Of a DNA stretch of 64,000 bases, positions 57,078 through 64,000 are shown piece by piece. Under the pieces are notes generated by a model. That model was not told the origin of the DNA, did no database searches, and saw only the letters and a list, made by a program, of their open reading frames with translations. Made by a program: the position numbers and the translations under genes. The stretch comes from Devosia subaequoris (GTDB lineage Bacteria; Pseudomonadota; Alphaproteobacteria; Rhizobiales; Devosiaceae), in NCBI RefSeq assembly GCF_014197055.1, contig NZ_JACIEW010000010.1:39872-103871 (forward strand), read 5' to 3'. Each line of letters opens with the position of its first letter. Position 1 is the first letter of the stretch.

Positions 57078-58283
57078 ATGCGGATATGCAGTGACCTTTG
57101 CGAAATAGCCGTTAGGCGTTCTGTTCTCGTCTGCTTCGTTGGCACCCCTTCCAAGGGACAAAACCGACATCTCTTCAAGTTGTCTGCTCGAATGATCAGA
57201 GCGCAAGGCCAGATCTGACAGAAATAAAAACTGATTGTCGGATGCCCAACTCACCCCCTGTACGTGATATTCCCCATCATCGAACCCGCCCAGCGCCTCC
57301 GTGACGCCCACGATTTCGCCGCCGGACCGCAGGGTGGCCTGGAAGGTGCCGGTGCTGCCGACGCGTTCGATATTGATGCGGTTGTCAGTGCCGCCGTCGC
57401 TGATGTCGATGGCGCGGTTATAGGGAATGATGGCGCCCCAGCTGTTGCGCACGATCACCGTGCCCTGCTGGGGCGTTAGGCCAATGGCATCGGTGGGGAC
57501 TTGCAGGGAATCGGCCGCGCGGCCGCTGCCGGCGCCGAGGCTTTCGATAAACGAGGTGGCGCCCGTGTCGCGCAGCATGGGCAGCGCCCAGTCGATAGCG
57601 CTTCCGCTCGGGGCACTGGCGGGAATAGCCAGAACCAAGGGGGAGGAGCCGGTATCCGGGGCGGTTACGGTCAGGTCGAAGCGCTTCCAGGCGGAGCCGA
57701 GTTCAGTAGCGGCGGCGATCGGCGGCTCTTCCGCTGCGCCGAGCGGCGATTGCCAGCACAGGTCAGCCGGCTGGGCGCCGGGTGGGCAGCGGGCATAGAG
57801 CGAGAGCGTGTAGGCCTGGGCCGAGACGTGTGGGAGGGCAATGGTCGCCAGCCCGCAAAGACCGCCGCCCGCGGAGAGGCGGAAGGGCTGGGTGCGGATA
57901 CCTTTGACCAGCTGCTCGGGCAAAAGCTGCGCCTGGCTGGGATCGCCGCCGACCACCGACCAGCCGGCGACTGCCGCACCGGGGCCAGTGGCCGGGGTCT
58001 CGCCAAGAATGGTATTGCGCGGCACATATTCGGACGCGGCGCATTCGAGCAGGACGCCGCGGCTGGTGCGCGCCATCGCGTGAGGGGCGAAACGCTGCCA
58101 GTCGCCGGCCGCATCCTGGGCGAATTTGGGCGTGGGGCGCGAGAACTCGAGAATATCTTCGGCCCGGACCTGGCGACCGAACACCATGTAGCGATTGGAG
58201 CAAAAATCGGCGGCAAAGCTGGCGCCTTGCGGCCACCATATGGGGCCGGCTGCGCGGCCAGACGTGAGTTTGACGCCGGGCAT
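57066..58283 (-). CDS. Head-spike-fibre-like protein (gene transfer agent/phage type)
   Basis: 405 residues. It lies directly after the spike base gene (1-nt TGATG overlap), the same order as the RcGTA head-spike genes. The N-terminal part carries an ARTSRGVLLECAASEYVPRN-like motif seen in phage head-spike fibre domains; two carbohydrate-binding-like beta domains follow (about 110-235, then a LamG/concanavalin-like fold about 260-385 with INIERVGSTGTFQATLRSGGE and GEYHVQGVSWASDNQFLFLSD). No catalytic motif is visible. In Rhodobacter capsulatus the spike binds capsule. The last 60 codons are poorer in G+C. The homology call is from pattern only. Confidence 0.6.
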   Translation of the reverse strand: MPGVKLTSGRAAGPIWWPQGASFAADFCSNRYMVFGRQVRAEDILEFSRPTPKFAQDAAGDWQRFAPHAMARTSRGVLLECAASEYVPRNTILGETPATGPGAAVAGWSVVGGDPSQAQLLPEQLVKGIRTQPFRLSAGGGLCGLATIALPHVSAQAYTLSLYARCPPGAQPADLCWQSPLGAAEEPPIAAATELGSAWKRFDLTVTAPDTGSSPLVLAIPASAPSGSAIDWALPMLRDTGATSFIESLGAGSGRAADSLQVPTDAIGLTPQQGTVIVRNSWGAIIPYNRAIDISDGGTDNRINIERVGSTGTFQATLRSGGEIVGVTEALGGFDDGEYHVQGVSWASDNQFLFLSDLALRSDHSSRQLEEMSVLSLGRGANEADENRTPNGYFAKVTAYPHSVL

Positions 58284-58546
58284 CAGAGCAGGCCCACAAG
58301 ATCGGTCGCGGTGGTGCCGGTCGCCTCGACCCGTGCAATACGTACAGGGAGCAAGGTCGCCGAGGGGAGGTTGACCAAAGTGACCTGATCGCCGGAAGCA
58401 AGGGTCACCGCCAGGTTGCCGGCAGTGCCGATATAGACGGCGCGAGTAACATGAGGAAGATCGGCGCTGTCGTCGGGAATGATGGCGAAGCCGCTGCTGG
58501 CGGGGCTTTCAAGGCCATCGGCATGAGTGGCGAAACGATCTGGCAT
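58283..58546 (-). CDS. Spike base protein, RCAP_Rcc01079 family
   Basis: 87 residues with AGGAG 6 nt before the ATG. The family pattern is DLPHVTRAVYIGTAGNLAVTLASGDQVTLVNLPSATLLPVRIARVEATGTTAT (in pieces: TRAVYIGTAGNLAV about 34-47; LPVRIARV about 66-73). The R. capsulatus member Rcc01079 forms the base of the GTA head spike, encoded outside the main GTA cluster. No other GTA or prophage gene is in this window. It is translationally coupled to the fibre gene. Confidence 0.75.
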   Translation of the reverse strand: MPDRFATHADGLESPASSGFAIIPDDSADLPHVTRAVYIGTAGNLAVTLASGDQVTLVNLPSATLLPVRIARVEATGTTATDLVGLL

Positions 58547-58696
58547 GGCTGTCTCCTGCGATTGAGCATGTGTGCAGAATACAGGCGGTCAATCGGGCGG
58601 GGATAAGCGGGGACAGTGCAGTTCACCGACCGCGCATGGGCTGGTGCTGAACCGTGTGCCAGCATCCGCACAGAACGCTCCCATCCCAGGCTGGGG

Positions 58697-59677
58697 CTAG
58701 GAAGCCTCAGGTTTCAAAGCAATCTCCGCGACCAGCCCCCGATGATTGGATCCGAAATGGTCTGGCATGGCCGAGAGCGACGTGAACGCTGCGTCACCAG
58801 ACACCAAAACATGATCGATCGGCGCGCCGAAATTGCCCATGACGACCGGCCAAGTTCCCGGCTCGAAAGCGGCACGCGTCAGACCAGTTGCATCCAGCAA
58901 TTCGGTGAAAGGTCCGAACCACGCGGCGGCGTTGAAGTCACCCGCGACAAGCGTCGTTCCTTCGAGCCCTTCCAGAAGGCCTCTGAGCGCTATGAATTCG
59001 CCGATCTGCTGCTGGCCAAAATAAGGGCGGAGCAAGTGGGTAGAGACCACATTGAGCTTTTTGCCCTCCATCACGACTTGGGCCGCAATGGTTTGATGTC
59101 CTGACGCCCCCGTCAAGCGTGTGATCCTTGGCGCCTTGAGCTCCAAACGCGAGAGTACAAGCACATCGCCGCACTGTCCCTCACCTTGTTCGTCGCATCC
59201 CAGCAGAAACGGATAGCTGGCTCTGAGCGTTTCCAGAAGCGGCACAACGGGAGCGGATTCATTGAGCAGCACCAGGTCGGCATCCGTCTGCAAAAGATAG
59301 TCGGCAATGGCTGGACCATTCTCCATGTTGGAGCCCAGCATGTTGAAGGCGATAACCTTGAGGTTAGGCTCGGCCGTTGCCATTCCCCGGGAGGACGGCG
59401 CAATGTCTCGGTAATCGAGGACCAGGGCGAGAACCGCGCAGCCAAGAAGCACAGTGCCCCGCCTCACTGCTCTCCCCATGATCAGCAATAGCGCCACCAG
59501 CCCGAGCAGCGCTGACAAGTGTACCCGTATATTGTTCAGGATTAAGATGATGGGATCGAGCCAATCCAAGTGACCGAGTGCGATCAGGCCTGCGAGGATC
59601 AGACCCACCAAAAAGAGGGCGCCGCGCAATTCCGTCCCGATTGCCCGCCACATGGCTTTGTACCTTTCCCTAGCCAC
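58697..59677 (-). CDS. Membrane-anchored endonuclease/exonuclease/phosphatase-family protein
   Basis: 326 residues from a GTG with GAGGA 4 nt upstream. Three N-terminal hydrophobic helices (about 15-95) precede an EEP domain: KVIAFNMLG (about 106-114), VLLNESAP (Glu metal ligand, about 135), STHLLRPY, GDFNAAAW (about 246-253), IDHVLVSGD and SNHRGLVAEI (catalytic His). The active site would face the periplasm. The substrate, DNA, phosphoester or lipid, is unknown. Confidence 0.88.
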   Translation of the reverse strand: MARERYKAMWRAIGTELRGALFLVGLILAGLIALGHLDWLDPIILILNNIRVHLSALLGLVALLLIMGRAVRRGTVLLGCAVLALVLDYRDIAPSSRGMATAEPNLKVIAFNMLGSNMENGPAIADYLLQTDADLVLLNESAPVVPLLETLRASYPFLLGCDEQGEGQCGDVLVLSRLELKAPRITRLTGASGHQTIAAQVVMEGKKLNVVSTHLLRPYFGQQQIGEFIALRGLLEGLEGTTLVAGDFNAAAWFGPFTELLDATGLTRAAFEPGTWPVVMGNFGAPIDHVLVSGDAAFTSLSAMPDHFGSNHRGLVAEIALKPEAS

Positions 59678-59823
59678 GAAATCCTCTGGGTCGCATTTGA
59701 GCCCAAATGCATCCCTTCAACCCTAACGGCACAAAATTCTGGCTTTATTCGCTTTTTGTACGATCGATGTCCGATCGAGTGAAACAGGCTCATTGCAGCC
59801 GGCCGGGGGCAACGCTGCGTCGG

Positions 59824-61233
59824 CTAGGCCAGCGTTTCACGCCTTGCAACCTCAAGTCCCCAAGTGACCAGCTCCTCCGCTCTGGCGAGCGAGTTCGCCT
59901 CTACATAACACCGCAACTCTGGTGCGTTCCCGGAGGCCCGAAAATGCACCATATCACCTGACTGGGTCCAGAATTGCAGACCGTCAATATCGGCGTGCCG
60001 GGATACGCCCCACCGATCAAAGATCCGCGCAGCGTACGTGGCGTCTTGCCGGAGACGGTTGAGAAAAGCAGCACTGCTATCACTGGGCACATTTTGCAGG
60101 CGATCCGCCAAGGCATGCTTGAGTGGGAGATCAGCAATCAGTTCCGAGACCGTCATCCTCAGGCGCAGACTTTCGCCAAACGCACTCAGGATCGGCACTA
60201 TGGCGTCCCGGGTCTCAAGGTTTTTGAGACGACCACCGAACGAAGAAACACCATTGCCAATGAGGGTGCCACCATTGGCCTCAAAGCCCACAACAGCACC
60301 TGTGGCAGTCTTCATGGCTTCAATCACGAAGGGCGAACCGACCCGGGTGCGCACTACCTTGTCGAAAAGGTCCAGATCCTCAATCGCGGAGTTTGATGTC
60401 ACGGGCGTTACGACGCTTTCAGCATGCAGATGGCGAGCCGCCAGCAAACCAAGAACGTCGCCTCTGATGAACTGTCCCTTTTCGTCCACAAGAAGCGGTC
60501 GATCGCCGTCCCCGTCTGCCGAGACCACTGCATCAAGCCAATATTCGGCTATCCAGCCGGGAACACGCTTAAACACCGGGTCATTGAACGATTCTGTGTC
60601 GACTGGCACGAAACCATCAATACGCCCCAGGCTGACCGTTTCGGCCCCGAAATGGCGCAGTACGCGGCCCAGTAGATCACGCGCTACGGTGGAATGCTCG
60701 AAGACGCCAATGCGCATTCCCGTCAGCGTGTTCTCGGGCAAGAAGCTCGTAAACCTCTCGAAGTACCGCTCGCGCGCCTGGTCGGCCTCGTTTGCCAAGG
60801 CCACGTTAATGTCCGGAATATCCCCATAATCCAGCCAATCAACAATGCCCTTCTCGTCTGGTTTGCCGATCTCGCCATTGGGCGAATAGAACTTGAGACC
60901 ATTCCGGTCCGCGGGAATATGGCTGCCGGTGACCATGATGGCGGCGCAACCCCGTGCTTGGGCATGCAGGGCCAGCGCCGGCGTCGGAAGTGCACCACAG
61001 TCGACTGCATCCAGCCCCGCGTGCCTGATGGCAATGGCACAGTCATGAAGGATCGCGCGGCTTGAGGGACGAAAGTCATGTCCCAGAAACACCTGGCCCA
61101 TCCCGGTCTGCCCGGTCGAAGCCAGATGCCGGAGAAAAGCTGCGGTGTATTGGCGCGCGGCCCGCCCTTCGAGCTCGACGGCCAAGCCGCGAAGTCCGCT
61201 CGTCCCAAACTTTAGGCTACTATCCAGTGACAA
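59824..61233 (-). CDS. manB: Phosphomannomutase/phosphoglucomutase
   Basis: 469 residues. The TTG start has GGGGG 6 nt upstream. It interconverts mannose (or glucose) 6- and 1-phosphate. Phosphoserine loop VTGSHIPADRNGLKFY (about 100-115, with Gly-Ser-His-Ile-Pro for the usual ASHNP), Mg site DGDGDRP, sugar-recognition EANGG and phosphate-binding RASGNAPELRCYVEA are present. It would make mannose-1-phosphate for ManC, which is broken here. Gene symbol by function; specificity between mannose and glucose is not fixed. Confidence 0.85.
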   Translation of the reverse strand: MSLDSSLKFGTSGLRGLAVELEGRAARQYTAAFLRHLASTGQTGMGQVFLGHDFRPSSRAILHDCAIAIRHAGLDAVDCGALPTPALALHAQARGCAAIMVTGSHIPADRNGLKFYSPNGEIGKPDEKGIVDWLDYGDIPDINVALANEADQARERYFERFTSFLPENTLTGMRIGVFEHSTVARDLLGRVLRHFGAETVSLGRIDGFVPVDTESFNDPVFKRVPGWIAEYWLDAVVSADGDGDRPLLVDEKGQFIRGDVLGLLAARHLHAESVVTPVTSNSAIEDLDLFDKVVRTRVGSPFVIEAMKTATGAVVGFEANGGTLIGNGVSSFGGRLKNLETRDAIVPILSAFGESLRLRMTVSELIADLPLKHALADRLQNVPSDSSAAFLNRLRQDATYAARIFDRWGVSRHADIDGLQFWTQSGDMVHFRASGNAPELRCYVEANSLARAEELVTWGLEVARRETLA

Positions 61234-61749
61234 CGCTCACCCCCGTTAAATACTCTCGAAACCAAGCGACAAGCTGATCGATCCACTCGCCCAGTGGTGT
61301 TTCAGATAGTCCACTCGCTGAGGATACTAGTATTGCCGTCCTCGCTTCGGGGCACCATCAGATCATGGTCCCACTACAACTGTTTGGCGCCATCCCAGTG
61401 AAGTTGAAAACCGAGACTACCCCCGGAAAACGAACAGCAATTCTCAATTCCATGACGGAGAACGTAACTCTATGCAAGGACACCAACATGCAAAACCATC
61501 TTCGGTTAGTTTCCCGCCATCGACAACAAACCGCCGATATCGCTCATGAATGCCTCCGGCGCATCCGGTCCGCCGTGAGTGCTACCCCCGGGAAATCCCC
61601 CAGCCGGGTGGTCCAGAATCGGGTCCCACGTCAAAACTCCGTAAAACCGGAGGGGACTTGGGGCTCAGGTCAAATGCACACGACAAAGCCGGGATCGCCG
61701 TCAAAATGCCAGCAAAACCAGATACATAGTCAATGTTGATGCTGAGAAA
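61234..61749. other. Intergenic region between manB and tRNA-Gly
   Basis: 516 nt without a recognisable gene; a 124-codon frame at 61365-61739 looks random. Around 61600-61670 there are short related segments (GTTTTACGGAG, GTTTTGACG on the minus strand) and a CTCCG/CGGAG hairpin that may be leftovers of a mobile element, but I could not name one. Confidence 0.4.
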
Positions 61750-61823
61750 TGGAGCGGGTAGCGGGAATCGAACCCGCGTATTCAGCTTGGAAGGCTGCTG
61801 CTCTACCATTGAGCTATACCCGC
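61750..61823 (-). tRNA. tRNA-Gly (anticodon TCC)
   Basis: A 74-nt cloverleaf with encoded CCA: acceptor GCGGGTA/TACCCGC, short D-arm AGCTCAATGGTAGAGC, anticodon loop CTTCCAA, T-arm GGGTTCGATTCCC. It reads GGA and possibly GGG codons. Confidence 0.97.
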
Positions 61824-62024
61824 CCGTAGGCGATGCCACCGGCACCGATTAGCGCGAACCGGGGTTGGCTGGCAAGGGTAACCACGCCCCCCTTTCCACA
61901 TTTTGCCCGCCAAGCCAAATTCTTGCGCAACTTGCACGCTAGGGTGTTGACACTAATGCGACAGCCAACCATAAACCGCCCCGACGACACGCAAGTGCTC
62001 GTCGTTTCCTACCCGGAAATGTGG

Positions 62025-62109
62025 AGGGGTGGGAGAGTGGTTAAATCCATCAGACTGTAAATCTGACGCCTCAGGCTACACTGGTTCGAATCCAGTCCCC
62101 TCCACCACT
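62025..62109 (+). tRNA. tRNA-Tyr (anticodon GTA)
   Basis: An 85-nt class II tRNA with long variable arm and encoded CCA: acceptor GGAGGGG/CCCCTCC, anticodon loop CTGTAAA, T-arm TGGTTCGAATCCA. It is 180 nt before rlmB and divergent from tRNA-Gly. Confidence 0.97.
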
Positions 62110-62289
62110 CCCTTCGCCCACGCGGTCGAAGCTCGGGTTGAACGACAGCCTGATTTATCCCCGATTAATATCTGTGCAGAGACCCCGCCAAAGGGTGCGG
62201 CAGCTTACGGTCACTTCTGCTCATGACGCCAGTGCAATCCACGCTTGGGTTCCTTGCGGAAACCCGGCAAACCCGCTACCGCTCCAGGC

Positions 62290-63045
62290 ATGAGCCGCAA
62301 CAAATTTCCGCCCAAACCCAAACATGATCCCGACGCCGGTCCGGTCTATCTCTATGGCCTGCACACGGTGCGTGCCGCGCTGGATAATCCCGGCCGCGTC
62401 AAGAAGGCATTACTGGCGACACCAAACGCCCTCAATCGCCTCAAAGAAACCGGCGAAATCGGCAAAGTGCCGATTTCCGAAACTACCCCCAAGGAGCTCG
62501 ATCGTCTCCTGGGCGGCGAGGCCGTGCATCAGGGCGTCGCGCTGGAGGTCGACCCTGTCAGCCGCTTCGGGCTCAAGGATATTGCCGATCTCAAGCTGGT
62601 CGTCGTGCTCGACCAGTTGACCGATCCGCACAATGTCGGCGCGATCCTGCGCACTGCCTGTGCCTTTGGCGCCGACGCCGTGATCACCACGGCCCGCCAC
62701 TCCCCCAGGGAGACTGGTGTCATGGCCAAGGCCGCCTCCGGGGCGCTTGATCTCGTACCAATGATCGAGGTGCGCAACCTTGCCGATACGCTTGAAAACC
62801 TCAAGCAACGCGGCATGTTAGTGCTGGGCTTTGACTCAGAATCTGAAGCGCCGCTGCGCCCGCGCACGGATGCTGTTCCTCTGGCCGTGGTGCTGGGCGC
62901 GGAAGGCAAAGGACTTCGCCAGCGCACAAGGGAGCTCTGCGACGAAATGGTTCGGCTCGACATGCCAGGGCCGATCAAATCGCTCAATGTCTCCAACGCC
63001 GCAGCCATTGCGCTCTTCGCAGCCACCGCAGGCAGGACCACATGA
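62290..63045 (+). CDS. rlmB: 23S rRNA 2'-O-methyltransferase, SpoU/TrmH family (RlmB)
   Basis: 251 residues from the ATG at 62290; a TTG 15 codons upstream is also open, and neither has a strong binding site. SPOUT knot motifs are intact: motif 1 LDQLTDPHNVGAILRTACAFG (about 106-126), motif 2 VVLGAEGKGLRQR and motif 3 SLNVSNAAAIALFA. The N-terminal substrate-binding domain YLYGLHTVRAALDN suits RlmB, which methylates G2251 in 23S rRNA, better than the tRNA enzyme TrmH. The RNA genes just upstream are tRNA-Tyr and tRNA-Gly. Confidence 0.9.
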   Translation: MSRNKFPPKPKHDPDAGPVYLYGLHTVRAALDNPGRVKKALLATPNALNRLKETGEIGKVPISETTPKELDRLLGGEAVHQGVALEVDPVSRFGLKDIADLKLVVVLDQLTDPHNVGAILRTACAFGADAVITTARHSPRETGVMAKAASGALDLVPMIEVRNLADTLENLKQRGMLVLGFDSESEAPLRPRTDAVPLAVVLGAEGKGLRQRTRELCDEMVRLDMPGPIKSLNVSNAAAIALFAATAGRTT

Positions 63046-63434
63046 GTCAGTTCGAACCCTTCGCAATTGCCCTGAGACTGTCTGGCGTCACCCTGCAGCA
63101 GAACGAACTCGATGCCGCCCTCAAGCAGTTGACGGTTCGTTACGAGCCCGAAGACGCCGAAGACAGCTTCTACGCCCAGATTGATGTCCCCACGGCAAAC
63201 CCGGTGCGGGCGATTCTCGAGCTGGCCGAGCGCTCCGGTGCCACCATCGCCGCCATGCTGGACGACCGCCGTATTGGCAAGGCCGTGCTCGATATCGCTT
63301 TCGACTATCCCCTCGAAGGCGAATCCATGTCCGCCCGACTGCCCGCTCATGCCGCAGCAGCCATCGCGGTGCATGGCATCGACATAGAGATTTCAGTTTA
63401 TCTGACCGATGTAGAGGAAGACGAAGACGCATGA
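63042..63434 (+). CDS. Conserved-looking hypothetical protein, 130 aa, coupled to rlmB
   Basis: No family recognised. It starts by ATGA overlap inside the rlmB stop. It is acidic (C-terminal DVEEDEDA), has no membrane segment or signal, and looks like alternating helices and strands with a duplicated flavour: VRYEPEDAEDSFYAQIDVP... and later IAFDYPLEGESMSARLP, each before an alpha helix. Codon use is native. Coupling to rlmB hints at an RNA-related or housekeeping role, which is inference only. Confidence 0.75.
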   Translation: MSQFEPFAIALRLSGVTLQQNELDAALKQLTVRYEPEDAEDSFYAQIDVPTANPVRAILELAERSGATIAAMLDDRRIGKAVLDIAFDYPLEGESMSARLPAHAAAAIAVHGIDIEISVYLTDVEEDEDA

Positions 63435-63514
63435 GCGCTGCTGGGTGTAGAGAGTGATACGGATTCTCCAAAATCGCGTAAGAACCGACACAATAAATTT
63501 GTAAGTTCAAAGGC

Positions 63515-63943
63515 TTAAGAAGAATCCGATATGATTGTAGCGTAATCGCTCCTTCCAGCCCCAAGCTTGGGCTGGGCACATCTGGCACGGGGAGTCCGCT
63601 GGCTTGTAGGCGATCTCTGCGAAGGCCGGTGATTGTCGCCTTTCACTGTGTAGACGGGGAGCAAGACGACTTTCGCCAATGACTCGTGCTTGCGCGGCGC
63701 GGCAGCGCGATCATTAAAGGCGTTGCTGATGGCTTCCACAATTGCAAGGCCGTCCGATATCAAAAAAGTAACAGCGACCCGGAAGGTTTCTTCTAGGATT
63801 CTTACAACTACGCCGCCCTCAATGAGAGCAACAGCTGGCAATCGACAATGCGCCCCTTTCCGGTCACTTAAAGATAGGGACGATGTGCCGCTAGCCGCCG
63901 GTCCGGTTTGGCTCAAGACTCTCGCTTGGAGGTCGAACTGCAC
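63515..63943 (-). CDS. Doubtful hypothetical ORF
   Basis: A 142-codon frame with a GTG start but no ribosome binding site. It has an even hydrophobic stretch (about 35-75, VALIEGGVVVRILEETFRVAVTFLISDGLAIVEAISNAF), yet third-codon G+C is well below neighbours and the last 40 residues are low-complexity and basic. It may be a degraded or foreign gene, or chance. Confidence 0.25.
   Translation of the reverse strand: MQFDLQARVLSQTGPAASGTSSLSLSDRKGAHCRLPAVALIEGGVVVRILEETFRVAVTFLISDGLAIVEAISNAFNDRAAAPRKHESLAKVVLLPVYTVKGDNHRPSQRSPTSQRTPRARCAQPKLGAGRSDYATIISDSS
63555..63575. repeat. Palindromic element after the rlmB operon
   Basis: CCAGCCCCAAGCTTGGGCTGG is a near-perfect palindrome (one unpaired C) around AAGCTT. 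There is no T-run on either side. It might terminate the rlmB transcript weakly or be a small dispersed palindrome. Confidence 0.35.
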
Positions 63944-63952
63944 GACAGCAAG

Positions 63953-64000
63953 TTAATAGGTCCGCCAGATGCCCGGTGTGCCCAGTTCGATCAGATGGCC
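63953..64000 (-). CDS. C-terminal fragment of a minus-strand gene (cut by window edge)
   Basis: The last 48 nt, read on the minus strand, give 15 residues (GHLIELGTPGIWRTY) and a TAA at 63953-63955. The frame is open to the edge and codon use is native, but 15 residues are too few to name the protein. Confidence 0.35.
   Translation of the reverse strand, partial: GHLIELGTPGIWRTY

Noticed and set aside
61365..61739. 124-codon plus-strand frame before tRNA-Gly
   Set aside because: Rich in rare residue patterns (Gln, Ser, Arg, Thr), no binding site, no motif; looks random.

Overview
The window reads as a high-GC alphaproteobacterial chromosome. A Hyphomicrobiales origin, possibly Devosiaceae, is my inference. 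It rests on ribosomal gene order, long-form uS14, short adenylate kinase, a BTLCP transglutaminase-like protein, an RCAP_Rcc01079-type spike base gene and protein sequence flavour. No rRNA gene is present, so genus is not certain.

Region 1 (1-33.0 kb) is the translation/transcription super-cluster, nearly all on the minus strand. In transcription order it runs secE-nusG, rplK-rplA, rplJ-rplL, rpoB-rpoC, rpsL-rpsG-fusA-tuf, the S10 genes (rpsJ to rpsQ), the spc genes (rplN to secY), adk, and rpsM-rpsK-rpoA-rplQ. Hairpins divide it at tuf/rpsJ, rplL/rpoB, after rplA, after rpoC and after rplQ. The only intruder is a plus-strand flavoprotein oxidoreductase gene between rpsL and rpoC. S12 carries Arg at position 88, where Lys is usual. 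At the left edge is the 3' half of a fold-type III PLP decarboxylase (ornithine/lysine type).

Region 2 (33-39 kb) holds a small conserved-looking plus-strand gene, tRNA-Trp, a ketone-body module (two-subunit 3-oxoacid CoA-transferase plus thiolase) with a divergent PAS-LuxR regulator and a palindrome between them, NAD kinase, an IS3-type orfA remnant and tRNA-Thr.

Region 3 (39-57 kb) is a surface/exopolysaccharide locus. It has manC with an in-frame stop, a galU stub, a Wzz/BY-kinase co-polymerase, an exported/TPR-like protein, a Wzy/ligase-type polymerase, a PPP-type phosphatase, an initiating sugar transferase, two small exported proteins (one BTLCP), a gene-poor 1.5 kb stretch, and then a tight operon: gmd (broken), fcl, wecG-type transferase, wzx, GT4 and a second wzy. 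The last two genes are clearly AT-richer. Both genes that should make the GDP-fucose precursor pool (manC, gmd) are damaged, while fcl and the phosphomannomutase are intact.

Region 4 (57-64 kb) has a gene pair resembling the head-spike base and fibre of gene transfer agents, abutting the polysaccharide operon tail to tail. It is followed by a membrane-anchored EEP-family hydrolase, phosphomannomutase, tRNA-Gly, tRNA-Tyr, rlmB and an unknown gene coupled to it.

The most interesting points are the spike pair next to the locus that would build its likely receptor, S12 Arg88, the paired lesions in the GDP-sugar pathway, and the candidate operator at the CoA-transferase/regulator divergence.
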